Assembly: GCA_003255065.1 (NCBI GenBank)
Contig: QAOA01008633.1
Location: 17,647 to 81,646, forward strand
Reading direction: 5' to 3'
From: Cercis canadensis
Lineage: Eukaryota; Streptophyta; Magnoliopsida; Fabales; Fabaceae
DNA: 64,000 nucleotides
The position numbers were made by a program, and so were the translations under genes. This document shows, piece by piece, positions 12,050 through 23,785 of this stretch (positions within the stretch are counted from its first letter, which is position 1; each line of letters begins with the position of its first letter). The notes under the pieces are model-generated. The model was not told the DNA's origin, made no database searches, and saw only the letters and a list, made by a program, of their open reading frames with translations.

Positions 12050-12584
12050 AACTTAATTGTAATTTTAATTTTTTTTATTTTAACAATTTTAATTTTTTAG
12101 TCCTTCAAGTAAACAATTTAGTTCATTTATATTTATAAAATGTACAATTTTAGATCTTTTGTCTATAAGCCAAGATTTCTTAAGTCTATTGTCAATATGT
12201 AAATTTTTCTGATTCATAATCCTACCACTCATATTGAAGATTTAATTCTTGTTAACCTTCCCAAAAAATTTTAATTTGATCTAATGGTGAATAAATCTAA
12301 ATATGCAGTTAGATGAAAACTTTTAGTTTTAGTATTTTGGATTGAGTGTCATTGTTGGATCGAACTAAAATTTTGTGAGGAGATTCGCAAGACGTAATTA
12401 TTCAATCTAAATGGTGAAATTATAAATTAGAGAACTTTACACTTTAAACTAGACCTTAGACGTGACAGAATGACCAAAATTACATATTTTATGAATATAG
12501 AATGACTCAATTGTTCATTTTTAAATAAGAGTGACTAAAAAGTCCAAATTATTAAAACAAGATGACTAAAATTACAATTAAGCG
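12050..12584. mobile_element. Fold-back MITE (Mutator-like), copy 1
   Basis: About 535 bp that is almost a complete inverted repeat. The ends read CTTAATTGTAATTTTA and its complement, and the arms extend inward through 'acaatttag...' and 'tataaaatgta(c/t)aatttt'. The same element with the same length occurs at 44404-44937. A 9-bp target duplication is plausible but lies in an A-tract (aaaaaaaaa / aaaaaataa). Confidence 0.75.
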
Positions 12585-14130
12585 AAAAAATAATTGTTCT
12601 ATGTTATTTGCCCTAACCCATCTAACATAATATACGACTTTTTTTTTTTTTTACTTTTAGTGAGATTTTAGATTCAAACTCAAAACTCAAAAAATTTTAA
12701 GATAACCATAGTATCACTCAATTCATAGGCTGTTTGGTATAATATTCAATTTTACGTCAAGTTTGTATGTGATTTGACTCGATTTTCGTGATTGGGATCA
12801 TAAAATTATAAGATTTTATGTGTTAAACTGATATTTCAAAAATCATAATCTAGTGAATTATTTTGTGACTCCTTTTAATTAAGTACACTATATGTTAAAA
12901 GACACACCCTAATAGATGAAGCACTGGTAACGGATGAAAGGTAAATGGGTGTTTTAAAATGGGTTCAAACGATGTGACATTGGCAAGTTTTGCTGACGAA
13001 TGAAAACATGCCAAGTGTAAAGTTTGACAAAATTAATCCAATTGAATGGTCACATTTTTTTTTTATCTGTTTTCGTTTACCAGCTTTGTTATTTTTTTTT
13101 TCTATTATTTTCCTTATCTTTAGAAGCCTCCTTTATTTGTTTCCCTTTTCTATTCAAGCTTCCTCTTATTTTATTTTTTTGGTTTATCTATATATGTTTC
13201 TATTATTTAAGACTAAAATAAAATTAAAAGAAGATATGATAATAGTCATAGCAGCATAATTAATAAAAGTTAAAAGTTTGGATGTTTGGACAAAATTAAT
13301 CCAATTGAAAAACTAAAAAGGGTATTGCTAATGCTAATGAAGGTTAAGATAACTATTTTTTTTTTTTTTGTAAATTGGAGAGACAAGTTATACATCTAAT
13401 ATTTAAATTCCAAGAAACTAAATTTTAATATATTGTTAACTTAATGCTACCTTCCAATAATCATTAAATATAAATAATGATTTCATATTCTAGTAACCAA
13501 GAAAATTTTACTATATTTTCAATATGAATCTTAACAAGGAAAAATCCTCTATAATTGAGATTAAGTATGTGGAATCTGACCATATGGTGTACTTTCTTTT
13601 TTTTTCCCTTAGGTTGGTTTTCCTTTTATTTACAAGGTTTTTTTGTCTTTTTTTTATATAACTTAACTAAAATAAAATTAAAAAGGAGGTAAATAATAGC
13701 TATGTCAACTTAATTCACAGAAGTTACAAGTGGACTAAATTAATTCAATTAAAAAAATAAAAAAAATGTAATATTACTTAAGTTCAATAGTGCAATTTTT
13801 CATTATTTAGTTGTTCATATAAAATTAGAATTAACTTAATTTTGATACTTAGTAGCTTTAATCTTCGTGGGATGATATTCACTTTTATTGTATTACTTGT
13901 CAAACAATAACGTGCATTTACGCTCTATTTTCTCACAACAAATTTTTAGTGCCGTTGCCGATGAGAAATAAACAAAAATATATATATTTTTCGTTTACAT
14001 CGCTCCCCTAAAATCATTTCACTCTAACTTTATAGTTCTTTTGTATTTATCTTTCTAATACTTTATGTCATTCCAATGAACCAAGAGAAGATGCTATCCG
14101 AATTGCCTAAAATCATTTCTTTTAGGAACT
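12585..14130. other. AT-rich spacer
   Basis: No gene seen. At about 12640-12730 the minus strand shows a SINE-like piece with a degenerate A box, a GAGTTTGAATC B box and a poly(A) tail (poly-T at 12638-12652). The 65-89 aa frames at 12990-13259 are T-rich low complexity. Confidence 0.5.
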
Positions 14131-14215
14131 TTTTTTTTTTTTGCTACAATTCTGAATTCAAACACAAAACTCACAAGTCCTAAGAATGATCTCAATACCA
14201 CTCAACCACAAAACC
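14116..14215 (-). mobile_element. SINE-like element (tRNA-derived), minus strand
   Basis: Read on the minus strand, TGGTTGAGTGG matches the pol III A box consensus exactly and GTTTGAATTC resembles a B box about 40 bases on. The element ends in a poly(A) run (poly-T on the plus strand near 14130). AGGAAC beside both ends may be part of a target duplication. No family assignment is possible. Confidence 0.45.
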
Positions 14216-14446
14216 ATTTGTTAGTTCATTCAGGAACATTAAGACAATTGCAGAATGCTTGGTTGATGAACTTAACAATGCTGCCAAGGAGTCATCAAAC
14301 AGGTATCCAAGAGCTTCACTTCCTTCTATTTGGTGTGGGTTGCAAATCATGTTTCTGTTAATAAAAAATTACCAGACAAGAAAGTACCTTTTTATCATTA
14401 GATCTTATTTAGATCATCCAAAGCAACCTTTGAATGTAAAACTATA

Positions 14447-14877
14447 ATTTATTAAATGACTGACTTCATGAAGTTTGATTGCGTTACATTGCTAAATGCA
14501 GTTCCATAGAATTGTTTTGATATATCATTAGTTGTACACACATTTTGTTGGGTAGACATATTGAATATGTTCTACCTGGAATTATAAAAACTAGTGAATC
14601 ATCTTACAAGTTATGGTCCGACTAATAAGAATACCACGTGTTTTTTAGAACACCATTTTCANATTTATTAAATGGCTGACTTCATGACGTTTGATTGCGT
14701 TACATTGCTAAATGCAGTTCCATAGAATTGTTTTGATATATCATTAGTTGTACACACATTTTGTTGGGTAGAAATATTGAATATGTTCTACCTGGAATTA
14801 TAAAAACTAGTGAATCATCTTACAAGTTATGGTCCGACTAATAAGAATACCACGTGTTTTTTAGAACACCATTTTCA
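14447..14877. repeat. 215-bp direct repeat separated by one N
   Basis: 14447-14661 and 14663-14877 are near identical (differences such as tgactgac/tggctgac and catgaagt/catgacgt) and touch at the N at 14662. This is best read as two unmerged contig ends, possibly two haplotypes, and not a biological tandem duplication. Confidence 0.85.
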
Positions 14878-15427
14878 ACCATAAAACCAGTTTTCTTAAT
14901 GGACAAAAAGGGGAAAAAAAGTTTTTATCGGAATAATATTTCCAAACGTTAAACTTTGAAGTAGGGTTTGCAAATTACCTTTTTTTTTTTTNGTTTGTAA
15001 ATTACCTTCTTTTTTTTTTTCTTTCCAAGAGTTAAATTTTCATTAATAATTTTATAAAATTTTTGAAAGCAGAAGCACAGTCCAAAATCAGAGGAAGAAA
15101 TCACTTAGACAGATACGCTGTCCCAACACGTAGTTGGCTGACTGAGTTGCAATGATTCTATCTACAAATTTTATCGTAATAAAATAACTACCATTAATAA
15201 GGAGAATACTGTGATTTTAGAACTGAATTATTGGCAACTTAAATAAGAATAAGAAAGGACAAATTTGGTATCTGAAGTTTAGAATTGCAATTCGAAGTGT
15301 GGAGCTAATAGATGAAGTCATACATGATATATAGGACAGATGCAAACGAAGTTTAATACAAAAGAAAAACAGAGATATGGCGTATAGAGAAGCTCACAAG
15401 ATAAATAAAACACACAATAGAAGGATC
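14878..15427. other. Spacer downstream of the receptor-kinase pseudogene
   Basis: No gene seen. A 20-base repeat with a T run straddles the N at 14992 ('gcaaattacctttt' / 'gtaaattacctt'). The rest is unremarkable AT-rich sequence. Confidence 0.5.
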
Positions 15428-18400
15428 TCAATCTTTCAGGTGGGCTTGTTCAAGTGTGATCGTGTGGAACTGGTGCAGTGAAGGTGATTTGGGCATGATA
15501 AGCTCCTTTGCCACTTTATCCATGGTTGGACGAGAACGTGGACTTTCACTCAAGCAAGCAAAAACTATCCTTGCAATCAAGATCATCTCCTCAGCAATTG
15601 GGTTCATAGGATGAGAAACCCTTTCATCCAATAAATCCTTCAATGCCAAATTATGAGTTGTTGATAAAGATGATGATAATGAAGAAATGAGATCTCCCTG
15701 ATGCTTCCCCATCAGTATTTCCAAGTTATAAACATCACATTTATCACTTCCATGGTGTAAGCAAACTCTGCAAAAAAATTAACTAAAGGTAATATCATGC
15801 TTTCAGCAAGAGAGTTTTCAGCAACAAAGTGAATATGCTATTTTTGCATTAATTAAGCTCACACTGTTTTACATTGCCACAAATACAATTATTATAGAAT
15901 AAACTTAATTAGACTTATTTAAAGTATTTTTTTCCGGAGTCAAGATTTTTATAAATGTGTTAGTGTGAGGCTAACAAGTATGTAAGTAATATTTCAATTT
16001 TAATTAGAAGAAATAGAGGGCCTAACCTGGAACAGCATACCCAAAGATGCTTGCAAATGAGATCCACTTGAATGAGTCAAGCTTTAGAAGCTTAGCTATT
16101 TCGAAGCCAGAGATGTGAGCCTTATATTCCAAATCTAAAAGAATGTTCTTGTTTGATATGTCACAATGAATTATAGGAGGTGAGCAACCATAATGCATAT
16201 AAGATAAAGCATTAGCCACACCTTTAACAATGGTCACCCTTTTGTGCCAATCAAATGCAATTGCATGTGTCTCATTGTTGAGTATCTTATCCAAGCTGCC
16301 CCTTTCCAAGAACTCAAACAAAAAATGAGAACCTTGAATGTGAACAAAACCCATATAGTTTCACAATGTTAGGATGCCTAATTTCAGTTGAGGCTCAAAT
16401 CTCACTTGTAAAGACTTTTAAATTGGGTATTTCCCCATCTAGCACCAAGTAAAATTTCTTCGCAGCAACAACTTGACTATTGGGCAACTGGGCTTTGTAA
16501 ATACTAGGACACCCTCCTTCCCAAATGAGATATTTTTCATTGAACTCTTCAATGGCTTCAATGATATTTTCATATGCTTTTTTTATCCATCAAAACTACA
16601 TATGGAGAAAACGTTTTGAGTTTGTGCTTCTCTACCCTCATTCAGTTCTTTTCTTTCACTATGACAAAGAAAATATGCAACTCCCACTACAAACAATACT
16701 AGCATAAGAGTACCCAAAGTAAGGAGTAGAACTAGTAACATGATCTTGTTGCTCTTTTGACCGTGAGAATCATGCTGAACTGTTGGGCAGAGCATCAAAT
16801 CGAAGACAAACCCACACAAGCCTTTATTATTTCTCAATGCTGCAATTGTAGCATTACGGAAGGCCAGAATGTTTGGAAGTGATCCCCCTAACTGGTTGTA
16901 TGATACGTCAACGGAAGTCAAGCTCATCATGTCATCAAAACTAGACTGAATGGCACCTGAGAGATCATTGTGTGACAGGTTCAATATTTCCAAGCGTGGA
17001 GCTTGTCCAAGTGCCATTGGTATTGTTCCAATCAACAAATTCCCACTAAGATCAAGATTTTGAGGAGATTGCAATTGGTCTAACTCAGGGAATACTTTCC
17101 TCAAACCTATTCTTGCTCAAGTTCAAGTTCAATAAATGGAGCAACCCCCCAAGCTGTTTTGGGATGGTTCACTCAAGTTTGCTGCCAACTCCAAACTGTC
17201 AAGTTCAACTAATGATCCAATTTCGATGGGGATGTTGCCCAAAAGTTGATTGTTGCTCAAGGAGAGTTTAATCAACAACGTCAACTTGCCCAATTCTTTT
17301 GGGATCTTCCCGGTTAGATGATTTGAGGAAAGGTTAAGTCCCTGCAGCTGGCTTGCTTCCCCTAGTTCTGGTGGTATGCCACCTGATAAATTGTTCTTGG
17401 AGATCTTGAGGCTTGTAAGATTATGGCATTTCCCCCAGCAGCTTGGTGAAAGCTGGCCATAAGGCTTATTGTCACTCAAATCAATGTAGTCTAAACTTGG
17501 ATATACACCAAATGTATGTGTTATATTTCTTGTCAGTTGGTTTTCATCCAACCTAACTCTAACAAGTCTGGAGCAGTTTTTCAAGCTACTTGGAATTGGA
17601 CCCATCAAATGGTTATTGCTAACAATAAGGTGTGTGAGTGATCTACCAGCGCAAATTTGTTGTGGCAAATGGCCAGTCAAATTATTCACATATAAAAGAA
17701 AGTATTCCAAATTGGTGATATTATTCAATGTTGTTGGAATGTCGCCACTAAGACTATTCATGGACAAAGCTAGTGAAGTAAGCTTTGTCAAATTCCCAGA
17801 AGGAATTAGTCTAGAAAGTTTGCTTTCGGAAAGGTGAAGCTCATTCAAATCTACTAAGTTTCCTATGGAATATGGGATTTGATCTACAAAGTCTGTTTGT
17901 GTATAAATACAACATTTTGAGCTTAATTTGTCAAGTTCCCATAGTGGAAAGAATTGGTCTAGAGAATTTGTTTTCTATATGGAAAAGCTCATTCAAATCT
18001 ACCAAGTTTCCTATAGAAGATATGATTGATCCAGAAAGTCTGTTTTGTGTACAAATATAACATTTTGAGCTTCGTCAAGTTTCCAATAATGGAAGAGAGT
18101 TTGTTTTCGAAAATGTAAAGCTCATTCAAATCTACCAAGTTTCCTATTGAAGATGGGATTAATATTCTAGAAAGTTTGTTTGTGTACAAATACAACTTTT
18201 TGAGCTTTGTCAAGTTTTCAATAATGGAAGGAACTGGTCCAAAAAGGTTATTATGTGACAATTCAATCAACGCAAGACAATAGAGCTTTCCCATTTCATT
18301 GGAATGGAACTAGAGAGATTGTTGTTTGAAAGATAAGATATTGTAAAATGCTCAAGTTACCAATCGAAGTAGGGATTCTTCCAGAGAGATAATTGCTTGA

Positions 18401-19043
18401 TAAATCAAGTTCAACCAGATTTCTTAGCATTCCAATTTCTTGTGTAATGGAACCAAAAAAGTGATTGTTGTGAAGCCAAAGGTACCTTAGATTTCTCAAC
18501 TCTTTTATATATTGAGGAATTTGACTCCAAAGTTGGTTTTCATGTAAATTCAGAGTTGACGAATTGACCAATTTTCTGATGGAAATAAGGATAGAACCTG
18601 TGAGATTGCATCTAGGAATAACAAGTGCGCTAAGGTTCTTAAACGTACCTACTTCTTCAGGTATGGAGCCGCTGAAATGATTATCACCGAGGTTCAAGTA
18701 AAAAATACTGGACAAGTTTCCAATTTGGTGGGGAATAGTTCCATAAAATGAGTTGTTGCTTATATCTATTTTATGGAGGTTGGGAAATAATGAAAAGCTG
18801 GGACTGTTAAGGGTACGTCTTAGTCCAAAATGCTGAGGGATTATGGTGGAGACAGAATTAGATACATCACAAGTAATTCCAACCCAATTGCAAAGGACTA
18901 GTACCCATCCAAGATGATAGAAGAGCTTGGCTTTGGTTGTCAAGGCTGGCTTTCCACTTTAATAGTGCATTTGCTTCGCTGTTTTCTGCTGCAGCATGCA
19001 TAAGCAAAAGCAAAGGAAGCAGTCCTAGAAGACCTAGCAACAT
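15428..19043 (-). pseudogene. LRR receptor-like kinase pseudogene (MIK2-like)
   Basis: Reading down the minus strand: ATG at 19043 with a signal peptide (MLLGLLGLLPLLLLMHAAAE) and the LRR N-cap (ALLKWKASL); a frameshift near 18900; then CNWVGITCD and LRRs to about 18296; another shift to 18294-17989; LRRs at 17848-17129; then last LRRs, a transmembrane segment (IMLLVLLLTLGTLMLVLFVV) and juxtamembrane in 17104-16583. The kinase follows in pieces (16580-16022). A GT-AG intron at about 15767-16026 separates the C-terminal kinase exon, which ends at 15428. The order is that of a complete MIK2-type LRR-RLK, a plant cell-surface receptor. It is dead: at least four frameshifts or stops, a ruined Gly-loop, catalytic HRD replaced by HCD, DFG replaced by GFE and APE by VPG. 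Confidence 0.9.
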
Positions 19044-19618
19044 GGAGTGAAGAGATTATTACAAGGAAACACAAGGTCATGAATACATGCACAGCAGAGA
19101 ATAGAATAAGAAAGGGACTATGTATGGGCAACTGCATGGTGGTATGGGCTGCCTATAATAACAAGATGTTAGACATATTTATATAGGGGAGAAAAGTAGA
19201 GAATACATGCCCAGCAGTGTACAAGTCGATTATTGGCATGTTCGGTGCAATACAAAGAAAAACAATTAGGAAAATGATACTTTGACACTTTTTAGAAAGG
19301 ATAAGAAGCACACATTTAATTCGGTTCTTAAACTAAAGTTTTAGTGAAACTTTGTAAAATTTTAATAGGTATTTTACTAAACAAAGCTTTAGTAAGTGCA
19401 GTGAAATTTATATATATATAAAATAAATCTGTAACAAAAAAAAATAGTTTAGATGCATCAATGCTTAAAAATTTTATTAAGTGGCCGGGTCAAACTAAAA
19501 TTTAGGTGAACATGGTTATATTTAGATTCTTTCATATGTTAACCATATAAGAGATTGCTTGGACCAATTATGTTGTCTTGGGCAAAATGACATAAATAAT
19601 GTCAAATAAATAAATAAA

Positions 19619-21757
19619 TACTTAAATAGGGGTTATTTTTAAAGCTATTTATGAACATAAATAAGTCTGTTAATTTGAATATTTTAATCAAACATTAACG
19701 GATAAAATGGGACACATTATTTTAGATGTAGTGTTTTTCTTAAAGACCCGCTATATCGAAGTAGTGGATTCCAGCGAGCAAAAGTCATAAAAGCTGTCAC
19801 AAAGAAAAAACACGCAAGAGAAACATATTAGATTGTTGTTTGTGTGTCCCTTAAGGACACGTATTAATATAGTGTGTACTATAAGGACACGCTGAATCAT
19901 TCAAAGAGAGGAAGACATGACACACTGAAGAGAAAGAGAAAGAAAAAAAAAATTAAAATCCTAAGATACAATCACACTCCTAATACCAATAAGTTAAAAA
20001 CCCCTTAATCAAATAAACATATTTTACCTGTATTATTTTTTTTAATTGATGCAAACGGGGTTATAGTTGCAATTGAATTACAGTGACAGGAAACTAAATG
20101 AGCAAGTGTTGCCCGCAGTCAGTCACATTCTTCTTTTATTGGTGGGATGTGGCTATCAGTTGTATCATAATGGAAAGTGGAATTAATTTACTAGTGTCGG
20201 TGCTGTTCCATGTTTATTTCTTTAAAATTTTGGGGGACATTTCACAAAAGATCTGGATTTCTCAATTTGAAGAAAAAAAATAAAAAAGCACTTTTTCACT
20301 TTCTCTATTTCACTTCTCATTGTTAGTGGCACGGAAACAGCGCATGTTTATATTTTCCTTTCCCTTTTACACTTCTCATTGTTAGTAGAACGGGAAACGG
20401 CTCAGGTTTTGCATGCCGNTGTACTATAAGGACACGCTGAATCATTCAAAGAGAGGAAGACATGACACGCTGAAGAGAAAGAAAAAGAAAAAAAAAAATT
20501 AAAATCCTAAGATACAATCACACTCCTAATACCAATAAGTTAAAAACCCCTTAATCAAATAAACATATTGTACTTGTATTATTTTTTTTAATTGATGCAA
20601 ATGGGGTTATAGTTGCAATTGAATTACAGTGACAGGAAACTAAATGAGCAAGTGTTGCCCACAGTCAGTCACATTCTTCTTTTATTGGTGGGATGTGGCT
20701 ATCAGTTGTATCAAAATGGAAAGTGGAATTAATTTACTAGTGTCGGTGCTGTTACATGTTTATTTCTTTAAAATTTTGGGGGACATTTCACAAAAGATCT
20801 GGATTTCTCAATTTGAAGAAAAAAAAAAAAAAACACTTCTTCACTTTCTCTTTTTCACTTCTCATTGTTAGTGGCACGGAAACAGCGCATGTTTATATTT
20901 TCCTTTCCCTTTTACACTTCTCATTGTTAGTAGAACGGGAAACGGCTCAGGTTTTGCATGCCGGTTGCGGCAAGAGTATCATACCTCTCCGGCAAGAGTA
21001 TTCTCATAGTTTTCCATTCTTCGTCCAAGATTCTCAGCATCATACTAAAGATGATTGACCATATTAATTCAATATTTACATTTGTTATAAAATTGTTAGT
21101 TTGAAAAGAATTAATATTTGTGTTTGTTATGAAACTTTTTGGTGCTAATGTGTGCGGTATAAGTGTAAATAATATGACAAAATAAATTTATATTAAGAGT
21201 CAAAGAGAAATATATAGGTAAAGAATTTTTAATTATAATTGTTTCTTGACTCATTTATGAGGATTTTATATGTGAAGAAAATATTTAATTAAAAATTATA
21301 GTAAGTGATTTTGTGGAGACACTGAAGAGAAAAGATAATAAAAAAAATAGATGACAAAACAAGGTTGAGAGAGGAAAAATATATATGGTTCTAATATTTG
21401 TGTGCTTAATTGAAAGGAAAAAACATATTCACAAATCAAAAAGATGGAATTGACATTTACATTGACTTACATAACACAATATTCTTTCTCTTTGTCTTAC
21501 TCTTATTCTCTCTCTTTCCCTTTCTCTTTCTCTTCTTCTCTCCCTTTCTCTTCAGCGTGTCCTTGCGGACAATAATCTAGCATGTTTCTCTTTCTAGCAG
21601 CGTTTTTGACTTATGCTTATAGGATTTCACTATTTCCATGTAGCAAATTTTTAAAAAAAAATGTTATATATAAAATAGCGTGTTTAATATTTGATTAAAA
21701 TATTTAAAATAAACTCATTTTTGTAAATAGTTTTAACAATAACCCATTTAAATAAGT
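19619..21757. mobile_element. Long terminal-inverted-repeat element
   Basis: The left arm (about 19619-19865) is an imperfect inverted copy of the right arm (about 21545-21757). Shared blocks include 'ttaaat.gggttatt', 'atattttaatcaaa.attaa', 'caaaagtcataaaagc' against its complement, 'gagaaacat.ttagattgttgt' and 'ggacacgctgaa'. The interior is AT-rich with no transposase. It contains a 544-bp direct repeat around the N at 20419 that is probably artefactual. No clear target duplication. A Mutator-like or fold-back origin is inference. Confidence 0.6.
19875..20963. repeat. 544-bp direct repeat separated by one N
   Basis: 19875-20418 and 20420-20963 are the same sequence with a few substitutions, touching at N 20419. 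The duplicated 61-75 codon frames (20098, 20644) come from this repeat and are not genes. Confidence 0.88.
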
Positions 21758-22000
21758 CTAAGCGACTAATGTGTGGTTTTATAGTGAGGAGTATAAATAG
21801 TTTGTAGGTAATCAGTGGTTCAAACTTTTATTCCGTCATATAACTAAAAAAAAAAAGTCACTAAATAGTAGTATAAAAAGGTAAAGGAAAGAGATGGATT
21901 TGGGAAGGAAAAGTCAGTCACATGTTTTTTTCCATCCATTTTTATATGTTCATCCATTAAATAGTAGTATAAAAAGTTAATCACACATTCTAAAACATTT

Positions 22001-22760
22001 GGAGTAATTCGCATGTAACCCTAAGTTAAAAGTAGTAAATTACCATATATGAAATGAGTTGTAAATGAATTTAAATTTTCAAATTGCATGAAAAGCTGAT
22101 GACATTGATCCTAAAACCTTTAAGAGAAATGTTTCTTAGCCCTACCAAAAATGCTAAACGAACTCTATGGATTCAATTACATTCAAATATATGTATGTAT
22201 AGCATTAAAGAAAGATGAGATATAACTAGAGTATAAGTTGCTTTACTCAACCTTAAATTGCTTAATGCCAAAAAGATTAAAAAGGGAAAANAAACCCCCC
22301 AATTTGGGGGGTTGAAATTTGTGAATGAAAAAAGGAGTGCAAGGGTCAAAGTTTAACCATTTGTCTCCTTCCCCTTTCAAACTTAAAACTCCCAAACAAG
22401 GGAGTGGACTCTCTCATTCCTCTCCTCTCCTCTCCTTTCCCCTCCAAAAGAACTCTCAAACATACCCTTGGAGTAATTCGCATGTAACCCTAAGTTAAAA
22501 GTAGTAAATTACCATATATGAAATGAGTTGTAAATGAATTTAAATTTTCGAATCGCATGAAAAGCTGATGACATTGATCCTAAAACCTTTTAAGAGAAAT
22601 GTTTCTTAGCCCTACCAAAAATGCTAAACGAACTCTATGGATTCAATTACATTCAAATATATGTATGTATAGCATTAAAGAAAGATGAGATATAACTAGA
22701 GTATAAGTTGCTTTACTCAACCTTAAATTGCTTAATGCCAAAAAGATTAAAAAGGGAAAG
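22001..22760. repeat. 290-bp direct repeat around an N and a MITE fragment
   Basis: 22001-22290 recurs at 22470-22760. Between them lie N 22291 and a 178-bp fragment ending 'aactctcaaacatacc', which resembles the Tourist-like MITE ends at 63405-63878. The repeated piece is the distal 3' flank of proteasome copy 2, homologous to the units at 1257-4608. Confidence 0.75.
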
Positions 22761-23017
22761 AAAAAATGATACCAAACAAAAAAACAAATGACAACAATCG
22801 CAACATGCAACGTAAACAATAGATCTTTGAGTCACGAAAGTCTGAAAAACACATAAATTCCAAACAAATTAGCATCAACAGACCAAAAGTTTACAATTCT
22901 GAAATATATTTGGGATACTATCTGCAATCTATTCTGAAAGGCATTACAGAAATGCACAGATTGACCAAACTAACTTCATGGAAATATTAAACTGCATCTG
23001 ACCCATGAAATTGCAAA

Positions 23018-23770
23018 CTAGGCAGTATCTGTTGCTGGTTGGGTCACTCCATGCTTCACCAACAGCTTAGTCAGTGCCTCAGGTGAGCAAACTTGATACT
23101 TTACTTTTCCAGAAGGAGACAAGAAAACCTCTGCCAATTCAAGCTTGTCTGAGGTCAGACTTGTGCTGTCCATAGTTTTACTGAGTACCTTCAGTGCAAG
23201 TTGCACTGCTTCTTCTCTGCTGATATCATCCTTGTAATCCTGTTTTAGTATTGATAGTGCCGCCTGGTTGTTTGCGCCAATAGCAGCAGCTTTCCAACCA
23301 CCATAGTTTCCACTAGGGTCACTCATGTAAAGTTGAAAGCCAAAGTTTTTGTCCCATCCGGCAAAGAGAAATGAGACTCCAAATGGCCGAAGACCACCAA
23401 ATTGCGTATACCCTTGCTTTGTATCACAGAGAGATTGGACTAACTGCTCAACAGGCATAGGCTCTTGGTAGGAGTAAGTGTAGCGTTGTGCTTGGACCCT
23501 AGCTGTATTGATTAGGATGTTGGCATCAGACATTATGCCAGCCACAGCACAAGCAACATGATCATCAATCTTGTACATCTTCTCAGTTGATGTTGAGGTT
23601 TGCAGAAGTTTAGATGTCACCTTTTTCTCACCAACCAAGACAACCCCACCTTTTGATAAGATCCCTATTGCAGTACCAGCATTTCCAATGGCCTCCATGG
23701 CATACTCCACTTGGTAAAGACGACCCTCAGGGGAGAAGATTGTTGTACGGCTATCATATCTTCGGGACAT
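23018..23770 (-). CDS. PAC1: 20S proteasome subunit alpha type-4, copy 2
   Basis: A second intact 250-codon gene for the same core-particle subunit, with true ATG at 23770 and an uninterrupted coding region. All family blocks seen in copy 1 are present, including the N-terminal alpha signature at residues 5-27. It differs at six residues: Asp41 is Gly here, Ala100 is Ser, one Gln is Leu, two adjacent changes precede the C-terminal PEALTKLL block, and the C-terminus has VKHGV where copy 1 has VKYGV. Leader intron, splice sites, promoter motifs and 3' flank are all paralogous to copy 1, so this is a segmental duplicate and not a retrocopy. Both copies look functional. Incorporation of both into proteasomes is inference. 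Confidence 0.96.
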   Translation of the reverse strand: MSRRYDSRTTIFSPEGRLYQVEYAMEAIGNAGTAIGILSKGGVVLVGEKKVTSKLLQTSTSTEKMYKIDDHVACAVAGIMSDANILINTARVQAQRYTYSYQEPMPVEQLVQSLCDTKQGYTQFGGLRPFGVSFLFAGWDKNFGFQLYMSDPSGNYGGWKAAAIGANNQAALSILKQDYKDDISREEAVQLALKVLSKTMDSTSLTSDKLELAEVFLSPSGKVKYQVCSPEALTKLLVKHGVTQPATDTA

Positions 23771-23785
23771 ACTGATCTCTGGCTT

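Noticed and set aside
20098..20871. Duplicated 61/75-codon frames
   Set aside because: Both come from the N-linked direct repeat and show no domain.
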